DNA of 64,000 nt from Agelaius tricolor (taxonomy: Eukaryota; Chordata; Aves; Passeriformes; Icteridae), in NCBI GenBank assembly GCA_023055355.1, contig JALJCS010000001.1:100673381-100737380 (forward strand). The letters run 5' to 3'. The notes under the pieces are model-generated. The model searched no databases. It saw only the letters and a program-made list of their open reading frames with translations, and had not been told where the DNA came from. The position numbers and the translations under genes were made by a program. How positions within the stretch are numbered: the stretch's first letter is position 1; every line of letters begins with the position of its first letter. Positions 11,101 through 22,387 of this stretch are shown here, in pieces.

Positions 11101-13309
11101 ACTGCTGCTTCTGTTTATAAAATGCAGGTCTGAAGACAACCTGAGTGTTTTAGTGGAAGCATTAAAATGTCAGAACTCACAGTGGTCAAATACTAAATTT
11201 TGACAGAATGCTCACTATAAATGTTTCTACTAACATAGCAGCACTAATAGCAGGTTTAAGAATTATGCTATATCCACAGACAGAGAAAAGGACAAACATG
11301 ATGAGCTGGTCTAGAATGGTAACTTTTAATGCAGAATTTAATGTCTAAGTGTCTTTTCCTCCATTTTGCATAACATTTAGAGAGTATAATGGTTCTTTCA
11401 AATAGCTCAAATCTATCTACTTATTTCTGCAAAACAAAGCAATACTGAAAAAATTTTAAAGCACAGAGCATTGTGTTGCAATATGGCAGGACTGTCTTAC
11501 AGAATATTCTCTATTTGCCTCTGTTTGTGAGGAATGATTATTGATTCTTTACAAGGTCTAAGCAATTAAGAGTCCTACAATGAAGGTCAAAGAAAAAATT
11601 GTGCAGACATGATGAGAGATAGCTAGACAGACTGAAAGAAAGAATATCCATATATATAGCCATCCAAAATTTGGCAACAAAACAGAACAGAAAATGAAGC
11701 TTTATGATAGAAAGGATTAAAATCACAATTTTTGCCCTTATGTGGTAAAAAGATTCCAATATATTGTGATGATACACCTCAGCCAGGTGCAGAGTTGCAT
11801 CAGGTCAGTAATTTAATAAAGCAGTAAAAATTCAGTGACAGAGTAGTTACCTTCTGATGTTACTCTCAATTAAAGCTTTAACTATCAATTTAATTGACAG
11901 CTACTAATGTGTCATTTAAAGCTAACATCTTAGCCAGTGTTTCTCAATTATTCAGAGATTAATGTTCCCTAAAGATTCTACTAATAAGAAAAAATAAAAA
12001 AACTTTGGGTACATTACCAGTACTGTTGGAAGCATAATCCTATTGAAAAAATCTGAGATGAAATGCTTGGTGGTTTTATTATGTCAGTAAAATTATCAGT
12101 ATTTCTTATCTTGTTGTACTCCTCCATTTAAAACAACTACAGGAAAAGGAAGCACACAAGATAAAAACAAACCTATATCTGTGTCTTTGTGTCAGAAGAA
12201 ACACCCTTAAATCTCATTGTCTCAAGAAGAAATTTGCACATGAGGTTCAGTATAGATTCAAGAGTCAAAAATTACAAATTAGTAATTTTTTATCTGGTAT
12301 CTAGCCCCAGTGATATCCATGCATTCTATCATTTCCTAGAAAATTACAGCCTACTTAGCACTGGCCAGAAAAAGATAATGGCAAAAGAACCATTTTAAGA
12401 AGCTGAGTCTTTTTTTATAGATTGCTTCAGTCTTCAGTAGAGATTAATATATTTCCAGACTACATATTCAGGAAGTGGTTACTTAAAACTGTTATTCCTG
12501 TCATTTCACAGTAGAACTGATAGAAATATTAGAACTCCACACAGTTTAATAAAGTCAAATTCTTTTAGGTCACATATAAGTTTTTCAGTTAAATTAACAA
12601 GTTTTAGAAATATGTTGACAAATATAGGCAAGGGATTTTACATTGCTGTTTAATAAAAAGGATTGCACAGATCTCAGTAAATTTTACACATAATTATTTT
12701 TGGAAAAATAAAGAGCTTTAAATTGTGTAAACATTATTATCTTGTATTTACACAAAGTAATTGATATATGGAGACCTATACATAAGAAAAAAAGTCTGTT
12801 GCCTTTTTGCTTATCATAGTAGATTTGTTCTGGTTTGCCTTGTGTTAAATAGAGTACAGTATTTTTCCACTCTGACTTGAAGTGGCTCTGGAGTAGCCCT
12901 CGACATCCCCTGGTTCAGTAATACAGTACCTAATTTCTGTCTGGTGAGACTCAGAGCTTCAACAGCAGATAATTAATTCCAGTAGGATTTGGGATCACAG
13001 TTCAAGACACATCTCATCTGTCACATTGCCTGTTCAACTACAGTTCCACTTCTGCTCATACCTTGAGCAAACACTATTTCTGAAGATAAGCAGCACTTAT
13101 CTCACATCTAAATATATTTCGAATTCACTCATGAAATATGAGATCTAGGAAAAATTCTGCTACCAGGCAAACATAGATCTTCTTTATCTTTTGTTGTCTT
13201 TATAATCTTCATTAAAAAAGAGTATGATTTACTATCAAATCTATGTCTTCAACCAGAAAAGCTCTTCCTTGGCCTTGCTTGTCAATCCAGCCCAGGCCAT
13301 AAAATTACA

Positions 13310-13558
13310 CAGAATTCACAGATTTCATAGAATGACTAGGTTGGAAAAGACTTTAAAAATCATTGTGTCCAACCCATGCCCCAAGACTTCAACAAACCAT
13401 GGCACCAAGTGCCACATCCAGTCTTTTCTTAAACACATCCAGGGATGGTGACTCCATCACCTCCCTGGGCAGACCATTCCAGAACTTTATCATCCTTTCT
13501 GTAAAAAACTTCTTCCTAATATCCAACCTATATTTCCCTTCCCTTAATTTTGTTTGGT
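13310..13558 (-). mobile_element. CR1 LINE 3' end fragment
   Basis: Read on the + strand, this begins with TTTCATAGAATGACTAGGTTGG, the reverse complement of the CR1 3' end with its TTCTATGA terminal repeats. It continues through AAAGACTTTAAAAATCATTG, GTCCAACCCATG, ACATCCAGGGATGGTGACTC, CACCTCCCTGGGCAG, CCATTCCAGAACTTTATC and AACTTCTTCCTAATATCCAA in the standard antisense CR1 order. It is a typical short 5'-truncated copy. The left end is close to the true CR1 3' end. It ends where a second, oppositely oriented CR1 begins. Confidence 0.9.
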
Positions 13559-13593
13559 ACATGTTAACATAGAAAAAATGCTAAGCAAAAGAA

Positions 13594-14058
13594 AGGACAG
13601 TTAGGCTTCAGTAAAGTTTCCAAAACAGTCTTCCATCAGATCCTAATGGAGAAGCAGATGAAATAACAGCTAGAAGAGTGACATACGGGGTGACTCAAAA
13701 CTGTGTGACTGGCCACCCCCTGATTCAGCACTGGGTTCAATCCCCCCTCACATCTTCATTAAGGATCTGGCTTAAAGGGCAGATTCTCACCAAGTTTACA
13801 GATAACACCTAAGCATAGCTGGTGCACCAGAGTGTCAGGCTGCCATCCAGAGGGGTCCCCCATGGTCTGGAGAAATGGTTCCAGAGGAGTGCCATGAAGT
13901 TCAACAAGGCCAAGTGTAAAGGCCTGAACCTCTGAAGGAACAACCCCATGTAGCAGTATTGGCTGGGAGCTGTACAGCAGCTCGGAGCAAAAGGATGGAT
14001 GAATAAGGGACTAATCCTGCCCAAGCTCAGTCATGCATTTATTCTGATTCTAGGATTC
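13594..14058 (+). mobile_element. CR1 LINE ORF2 reverse-transcriptase relic
   Basis: The segment follows the CR1 ORF2 reverse-transcriptase region. The clearest landmarks are a GGCTTCAGTAAAGTTTCC..TCTTCCATCAGATCCT start (the FSKAFDTVSHQIL region), AAGTTTACAGATAACACC (the family's KFADDT box, here altered to read TDN), CTGCCATCCAGAGGGG, and ATGAAGTTCAACAAGGCCAA followed by GGAACAACCCCATG. It ends in TTCTGATTCTAGGATTCTT, a decayed form of the CR1 terminal octamer repeats. Several frame breaks and an internal 3' deletion show it is dead. It lies in opposite orientation to the CR1 fragment immediately to its left. Confidence 0.88.
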
Positions 14059-14178
14059 TTTTACACACACAAAAATCATCCAGAAATTAGTGAATAAGAA
14101 GCTATCATGGCACATATCCTTCATCTGTTGCATTTCTAAGCAATTTCGGCTTTCCCAATCTGAAAACGAAAGCAAAGT

Positions 14179-14195
14179 GGGAAGGGAAGGGAAGG
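14179..14195. repeat. Short (GGGAA)3 microsatellite
   Basis: GGGAA is repeated three times followed by GG. Confidence 0.8.
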
Positions 14196-15475
14196 TAATA
14201 GAATTTATAATAATTCCAAAACTTCAACAATTTATTTCTTAGTTATCCATTGCCTTTGCAGAATTGCATGGCTTCCCCTGAGATCTGGATGTTTTCTTTG
14301 GAAAGCACATGAAAATTAGGACAGTTTTGGGAACAAGTTCCACAGATTACCAGATTTTGTTTCAAATTTGTACATGTATTTTTCCATATTTGCTTTCTAA
14401 AGTCTAAGGAATTCTGAAATAATAGCTCTTTCACCCTGATATATAAAAACATGCTTACAAACACTGCTATTTTTGATTAAAGATTTCTGAGGAAGCACCA
14501 AAAATCTAATTTAACTAAAGAGCACATGTCTTTACCGAGGTTTTTCCTTAGCAATAAAAATTATTCCTTGAACATGAAAGACAAATATGCCTTCCCTTCA
14601 CACCGAGGAGGGAGAAAGCAACAGAATTCACATACTGTCCCCTATGCATTCCATCTAATTTTCCTGGGATTAGAGAAATTATGGCTCTGCTCAGAGAAAA
14701 AAAAACAATGAATCATATATGTGGGAAATGGAGTTTATGATACCACCTTTTGTAATCCAGCACCAGTAATGACTTTCAAAACAAAGCATATGTCCTGTAA
14801 GTAACACTTAAGGCTTCATCTAAGAACAGGACAGCATTGAATTTTCATTTTTCTTTTTTTTTTTTCCTTTCCTTCTTTCCTTAGTTAGAAACTGTTATGT
14901 CTTCAATGGAGATATATTCCATTTTCTTACATCACAGAAGCTCTACTTCAGCAGTTTCTGACTTTGAAGGGTATTCTTTGTCTGTTCTGCCAATCAGGAT
15001 AAAAACAGTAATGAGAGAAAGAGATAAGAATAATACATTGATAGTTCCTCTGTATTTATCTTTCTCAGAAATTTTTTCATGGTATTTTCTTTCTAATGAG
15101 TCCAAATTCTCAAAGCACAGATTACTTTGACTTTTCCACCACACAATTTACCCTAAAGTATTTGCCACTAAGACTATATGAATTTTACAAAAGGTAGAAA
15201 CACAATTTTTGTAGTTGGTTCATTTATATTTGTTCTTTACATGACAGAATTAAAGCTCTGTTAGTCTCAGTGATTGAATCCACACAAGAATAAATATAAA
15301 TATCAATGCTTTGGGATTACTTCAGTGGCTGAACTTGTGCAGGAAATTTGAGCAGTTCAGTCATCACAAGAACCTGAAATCTTAGCCTGAAACCTCCAAA
15401 CAGGTAGCAGATTCCAAATTTATTTGTTTCATTAGAGCACTTTGAAGTAAGTGCAGAACTAAGTAGATTAGAGCA

Positions 15476-15493
15476 GAATGAATGAATGAATGA
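15476..15493. repeat. Short (GAAT)4.5 microsatellite
   Basis: Four and a half perfect GAAT units. Confidence 0.85.
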
Positions 15494-18400
15494 GGACTGG
15501 ATCTCTTCACTTCTGCATCACTCTTACGTAATAAATTATAATATGGATGGAGAACATTCTTTAAAGTACAGTTTCAGAACATAAGGATGAAAACTATTTA
15601 TCTTCAAACACCTGAATTTTGGTTGTCTAAATCCAAACTGGTGACTGTACAGATGTCCATACAGTTAATGGAGGTAAAGATCACTCTAGTTAATGCAACC
15701 AGTCCTTGCAGAAAGTGTTTTGCCCTCTGAAGGTGCATATTTTCTTTGTGTGGTCTTGAAGGTCACTGTATCCTGAAGATGACAGTGATCTGGGTTGACT
15801 TTTTAAGTCTAGACAACTTGCAGATGTCTAAGTTAATTCAGATGAATTCCCTGCAAATACCAAAGAGCATTTGATAAAAAAACCCTGTATCATTGTAATA
15901 TTTAATGCCTCATTTTTTTCCTTTTTTAAGGCCTCTATTTTTAGCTATACATTTCAACAGTGAGCATTTTTATGTCACTTGAATATATTTAAGAAATTTC
16001 AAAGTAATTTACAGAGAGCTCTGAGCTATAGGAATTTGCTTTTAAATTACTTATATTTTGTATTACTTAAAAAGTATAAACAATTTCTCTTCAATAAAAA
16101 TTAAGTTTCATTAAAGGTTCTACTATGAATACAAATGGAATTGAAAATCTGTAAAAATAGAAGGCACAGAAAGATCTTATCCTTTGTCACATATTGTCTG
16201 GAAAAATGAATCCTCTTGTTTCCCAGCATTTTCTTCAGGATGTCTGACCAATATCCAGAACTCAATTTGAACGGTCCATTTTGTGCTGCATCTAATTAAA
16301 AAAGAAGATATCCTTCCATTACACAAAATGAGATGAAGATACTGCTTTTATGCAGCATTGGCAGAGCTATTTTACATGTGCCAGAATATAATCTTACCCA
16401 ATGAAATGGTGCTTAACTGAAAACTATAAAATGAAACAGAAAGTTAACCAAGGTTACTATTCAAGATTATTGGGAAATTTGTTAGACATGGGTCATTAAT
16501 GTAAACTACCCGAGAAACATTACAGGGACATTGCAAGGTTGACCCTTCTTCCTCTCCAAACGGTATTTTATGTTTTTAAAATACTCCCCAATAAAACAGA
16601 ACATTTCTCTTCAGATTTGAACTGTCAAGATGTGAGCTGCTTAACCTTGATCACATTTCTTTAAAGCTGTTCCTAATATTTTTGAAGGCTAAGCTTAGTG
16701 TATGTATGTGACTTACTCAATAGTACTTATAACTTAGCTGTTTCCTGCTTAAGTGGTACTAGATATTATAAGAATCAGTGATAGAATAGACTAAAATAGT
16801 ACTGAAAGAGTAATAACCAGGGGCTAGAAGGAAATTGGATATCCTAGTAAAAAACTTTTGAAAATTGAAATATATCACATAACTTTTCTCTGCATAGTGG
16901 AGGATATTATTTAAATCAGGCTTTTTTTTCAGATTGTAACTCCTCAGTGAAGACACTCATGAAACATGTTTTAAACCTCATGCACACCTTGGAAAACAAC
17001 TTGAAAATGTGTGGCTCTGTGGCCATCTTTCTGCACATGACAGGAGCCAAACTCAAAGGGTACATCAAGCTTTAAAGAAGCAGAGAGTTTAGCAGCTGGT
17101 CAAATTTTAAATACACATTTCCCTCTTGTATCAGAGACAACTCTGTTTCAAAACCTGTGAGATGCATAAGTATTTGCTAACACAAAAAATAATCCTTACC
17201 TTTCTCATAAGAGTACATCTAAAGTATTATGTGCCTTTGCTGGTTTTTTCCCCCTCAGCCTCCAAATCCTAAGTGATAATTATACACTGGAATAATGAAT
17301 AAGTACTGCTGAATCTTCCAGATAGAGATACATATGCACCATTTGAAAGTCTACAGACTTAACGATCCCTTGACACATATTTGTATCATGCCATTAAATA
17401 TTTGGATCTCTGATTCAGCTGAAAGAATAAAAAGCTCAACCAGACAAGCATTTATACCTTTGCTAGATAGAAGAAAAGGCTCTAATTATTAATGGAAATA
17501 ATTTATTAGAATAAATTATAGCTCTGGGTACCTTTATTTTAGATGCAAACCAAAAAAATTTGGAACTTTAGACTAAGCATGGTTCAATAGCAACAAAAAA
17601 ACCCTATAATCATATTCTTCCTAAAGGTTGGTGAGAACTGCCATACTCTGTGGAGGTTTGTCTGCAGACAAATCTGTCAAGCCTAGGAGTCAGAACTCAA
17701 GACACCTTCCTTTATTCCCATAACAAACCTGACAGCTCTAATCCAACCTGCTGCTGCCACAAATGGAGCAGAACAGTAAATACAAGCATCTGCATGACTT
17801 AGGCAACAAGATCAGTTTTTTTTTCTTCAGGACATGTTTTATGAATCCAGCAAATAACTTATGAACTCTATCCATATAGTGGAGCAAAAGGGAAAGCTTT
17901 CTCATACGTAACAGGATCTCTGCATGAAACTTCTCCAAACCCAATATGAAGTTTTGCATAAGAAAATACCCTGGTGAGAAAGTTCTCTACAGGAACCTAG
18001 TCATATAACACCAGCAGAGATATTGGCGAAATCAGTTTGGATTTCTGTGGCAATCCAAACGTAAGAGGAGATATTTTCCCTAGTCTCATTTTTTCTTTTC
18101 TTTTAATTTAAAAATATAGAAGTGGTAACTTCTAAAAATGAAGCTCAGTGGATGTACCTATCTCCTATGTAACTTAATCACAAGCTTTAATGGGCCAAGT
18201 AGACCAGCAGGAGCCCATCTTCTCTCCTGTACAAGTCCGTGTCCTAGATTTAGGATTGCTACCTCACGACCTTATCACACTGCTTGAATTCCATAGCCAA
18301 GAACAGTGTCACAAGGGAACAGACATATCCTTGGAGGTAAAGCAGCAGGTCAGAAGAAAAAAGGAGGTTGTGGAATGAAGAAGAACCATTGCACAGCTGG

Positions 18401-21400
18401 TGTAAAGTGGAGGCCCTGGTGTTTTAAGGAGGCATACAGGGAGTCAGAGAAAGCAGCTGTAGTAAAGTCAAGATACAAAATGGTTACCTCAAGATGCCCT
18501 TTTAATTAAAGCACAAGAGATGCATGTAGCATTACATGTTGTCTTTGAAAATATTTCTCACCATTTTAGCTTTCCTCCTTACCTGGTTGGTTGTCTAATT
18601 TAGGCTTTATAGAAACCATAATTCAATTGAACCAAAGTCACCAGAATCTGTTGTCTGGCTGGAGAAAGGAAAAAAACCACAACCAACTATGTACCCTACC
18701 ACTTTAAACAAACAGATTAAATAAAGTAAATGCAAAGCAGGGGAGAAGGATGTTAGGTGGGGTGCTATGGGGTTTTTAGCAATTTAATGAACAGAAGACC
18801 AGCTATGAAAGAGCTTTCGTATGCCAGATATTCAGTTTCATGGTAGTACAGTGAGAGTTATTAAACCAGTACTTGAATAACTATGCAGTTGAACTCCACA
18901 GGACAATGTTCCATGTCTAAGATGAAAAGTGGAGTAGAAAGCCCAGGAGAAGTTTCACACATCAAAGACAGTAGCCATCCACAGCTCACTCCATTGTGGA
19001 ACAGGGGTCCATAGTCCAGGGACAGCAGAGGCACATTTTCTGCCACTTAATGCTGCCTAATGCAGACCAAAAACTTTCACAGATCTCAGATGGCTTGAGC
19101 ACAACAGGTCACCATTCCTATTATGGATTCTAAAAGCTACAGAGAAGAGTTGAAATCCAACACTGTGGAATCTATTTGAATGATGAAATCTTTATTTTCT
19201 CGTCATATCTTATTGAAAGGATTCCAAAAGGAGGGAGGAAAAGCCAAATTATAAGTAAATTTAAGTCAGAAGTTCACCTGGGGTGTTCACTGCCTTTTTT
19301 GAAATTGCAGTTGAATTTGTTTCTTCCTGTTGTTTTGAGAGGCAGTAGCAAATCTATGCAGATTACCTGCACCCTCTTGAGTAATATCAAATACAATATA
19401 TCTTAATGCTTATTTTAGAAGAAGTTCCAATGCAGCTAACAAGAATTTCCCAGTGTTTACATATAATTTGCAAACTCAAATTCTAGGCCAATATGTCACT
19501 GCAAAAAGCACTTTTTTTCTTTTCCTTTTTTTTTTTTTAATGACTTTTGGGAATGGAAATCAAAGTGCATAACGAAGAAAATAGCAAAGTGAGTGACTAC
19601 AGAATTCTTTCAGAAAAAATACTTGGAGGCTATTACAATCATTTTTGCTTAATCTTACTGACTCTCTTCAGGGGGGTTTAGCCGGAGTTTTCAAATGCTA
19701 CAGAGAGGAGGAAGTTTGTGCATAGTAACTTGAAAAATTATTCTTTCATTTTTGATGTAAACAAAATGTATTCTGCATTTTCTGTAAAAACCTACATTAA
19801 CATTCCTTTGAGAAGGATTTGTTATCATTTAAAAGTTAGAAGAAGTAAACGGAATTATTTCTCTATAGTGATATTTGGATTTTAATGATGTGCCAGAAAA
19901 GATATATAGCAGTATTGATGCTTTTGATGGCAACAGATTTTGCACAATAACTTAGAGCCTTTCAAATTTGCTTCTTAAGTTGGTAGTATTTCTTCAGAAG
20001 GGATATTTTAAAACTATATTAAATTTTCTCTAAAGGTTGATCTAAAATAGTACAAGAAAATATTTTTAAAATATTAAATTAATTATTAATATTATTTTTT
20101 CTTTTTTGAGGCAGGGTGTCCTCAATTTCTTAGCAGAAAGAAATGGTGATGTTTGAAGAGGTTTTTGATAATTTTTTATTTTATTTTTTCATGAGGTCTA
20201 AAACTCACAAACTTCTCTGCCATCTGATGAGTGGATGATGAAACAAGATGCAAGAGGAAAAATACTTACAAGATACACTAGAAAAAACTAATCCAAAAAA
20301 CCACAGAGATCAGCAAGATTGTAGGAAGATCAACATTTCCCCATCTGACTTTCATTTGCTTGATTAGTTTATTGAGTGTTTTAGTGAGGATTAGTCTTCA
20401 ATATCTACTATGTGAGCTTGTAAATAGATATCTTTCTTTCAGAGTTCCTCTGTAAACATTAAAGGACATTTCAACATAAATGACCTAAAGAAAAATGTCT
20501 ACATGTCAGTCTACATAATGGATAGCATATGAACCTGTTAGCACTGTTAACATACCTGATACCTGCTGGAAAATTCTGCTTAGCCTTTGTAAAAATGTAC
20601 AGTCTGTTATTCATACTACCAATTCTAGTGGTTTTGTTCCTGCTTCACTTCTGCTGCTCTTCTCATGAATGTTCCTGGGAAACCATGACAGTACCTGAGG
20701 CCCATTATTGTCTTATCCTCATTCTTTGAGATGAACTATACAAAGTTAGCCATCCTGAAGCAGCTTCAAATCTTCTGAAGCGTTAACCAGAGCACCCAAA
20801 ATTGTCATGTTGTTCATTACTTAAGTTTTCCAACATAATCCTCATACAAAGCAGCCATTCCAGGGCTGGTGTGTGCCATGGGCTCAGTTACAGTGACTTG
20901 CTTGGCTGCAAAAGACAGAGGTCTTTTATAAATCCTTCAGCTGTCCTCAGCAGCAGCCACAGCCTTTGTGTGACCAGTCATCACACTTAGATTCCCCATG
21001 GGCATCTTGGCCCTAAACGAGCCTGGGATTGCCATACATTGACATGCACGTGGATCTCACAGCTGTGTTGAAGGGGAAAGCAGACATGTCACTGTTCCCA
21101 AGAATGTGAAGGCATGAGGTGGACTGTACCCTTAGATGGAGCAATATCATCCTGAAACCAGTGTTGCTTCTTTTGTCCTACGTATATGAGACTGATGGTC
21201 TCTATATACCTCTGTGCACAGTTATAACATGACTGTCATGGCTATGTTTGGGTCATGAGACACACATGTATTTCCTGATTTTCAGTGCACATCTATTATT
21301 TGCATAATATATTTGGGATTTACAGGAGTTTTGCCATCAAGGGCTATGCTGTCAACAAATAGAGAATAGATCAAAATTCAAACCATTGTCTCAGCCATAA

Positions 21401-22182
21401 TGAAATTTCTTATTAGAAGGAGTTATTTCGTTTACTCCTGCATGAAATCTGCTTGCAAACTTGCATTCATAAACTGCCACAAGACACTAGGCAAATGAAC
21501 AGGACAATGTCCTTTTTTTATTGTAGTTTTGGTAGTGATTGTAGGCAGCCAAACTTTTCTTCCACTTATTTTAAGTGCTCTAACCACTATGTTGCTACTT
21601 AAGTAATAGGTTGCATAAACAAATAATCTCTTCTGACTGCATTTTTTCAGTGAAGGGCATAATGAGTTCTGTCTTTCGTGGTGAAATTAGTGCTTTAAGC
21701 AAAACTATCTGATAGGGTCTTTCAGAGGACTTGGACACATAGTTTGTGAATCCTGAATCACTGTCAGCAAGAGACCAGAGAAACTGTCTTTGTGGTTTCA
21801 TAAATGCTTCCCAAAATAATTATTCAATAATTAAATTATCATGACATAAAATTGAAATTTATCAGTTCTCATATATTTCTAACACATTTCTATGGACTCA
21901 ACTAACCATCTTTCACAATGTGTTAAAATATTCCTGGGTTTAGCATGTGCCTTTTACTAAGATGTTATTTTTACCACTATGGAGCTTATTATGATAGCAC
22001 TTGTGCTGCAGTTTAAGGGTCAGGATCATTTAACACATGGTATATCTCACTCCTGTGAGTTTCCACTGCAAGTCTAGAGTAATTGCAAAAAAAGTATGGG
22101 TAAAACAGACAAAAAGTTGAAAGAAGTGCTGCCTGACAGAATTTATTAGATACTTCCTAAGTCTATAATTCCTAATAGTGGT

Positions 22183-22186
<4 letters not shown>

Positions 22187-22230
<44 letters not shown>
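22187..22230. repeat. (AT)22 dinucleotide microsatellite
   Basis: An uninterrupted 44-bp AT run. The perfect purity suggests it is young or actively slipping, and the length here may differ between individuals or be affected by assembly. A minus-strand ORF reading repeated Tyr-Ile across it is an artefact. Confidence 0.97.
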
Positions 22231-22232
<2 letters not shown>

Positions 22233-22339
22233 TCAAATACTTTCCACTGTTGCACAACCTAGTTGTTTGACTTCTATAGTGGTCACAGCAAAAATGAAAT
22301 TTAAGAAAGCATGAGAAAATAAAAAAAAAACCAACTTGG

Positions 22340-22387
22340 CATTAATGAATTAGTTATCGATTTCATTATATAACTAATTCATTAATG
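22340..22387. repeat. Perfect inverted repeat, 18-bp arms, 12-bp loop
   Basis: The left arm CATTAATGAATTAGTTAT (22340-22357) and right arm ATAACTAATTCATTAATG (22370-22387) are exact reverse complements separated by 12 bp (22358-22369). It can form a hairpin or cruciform. No transposon flanks or target-site duplication were recognised. Confidence 0.95.

Larger units (their letters stand above)
5767..13309. other. Long AT-rich unique stretch, no gene or assigned repeat
   Basis: About 7.5 kb without a recognisable gene, LTR or LINE. Open frames are short and AT-type in composition. A more balanced patch at about 10130-10300 is unassigned. Short tandem duplications at 6930-6966 and 8131-8148 are listed separately. 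Confidence 0.5.
14059..22186. other. Long AT-rich unique stretch, no supported gene
   Basis: About 8 kb with no recognisable gene, LINE or LTR. It holds a short (GGGAA)n and a short (GAAT)n tract, a T12 plus pyrimidine tract at 14854-14882, and several more balanced patches (18180-18480, 20530-20990) whose frames are unrecognised. A splice-acceptor-like site at 14884 followed by an open frame is discussed as a finding. Confidence 0.5.

Noticed and set aside
22030..22257. Minus-strand 75-codon frame with a Tyr-Ile repeat
   Set aside because: It crosses the (AT)22 tract and the repeat explains its central part; the flanks are not recognisable.
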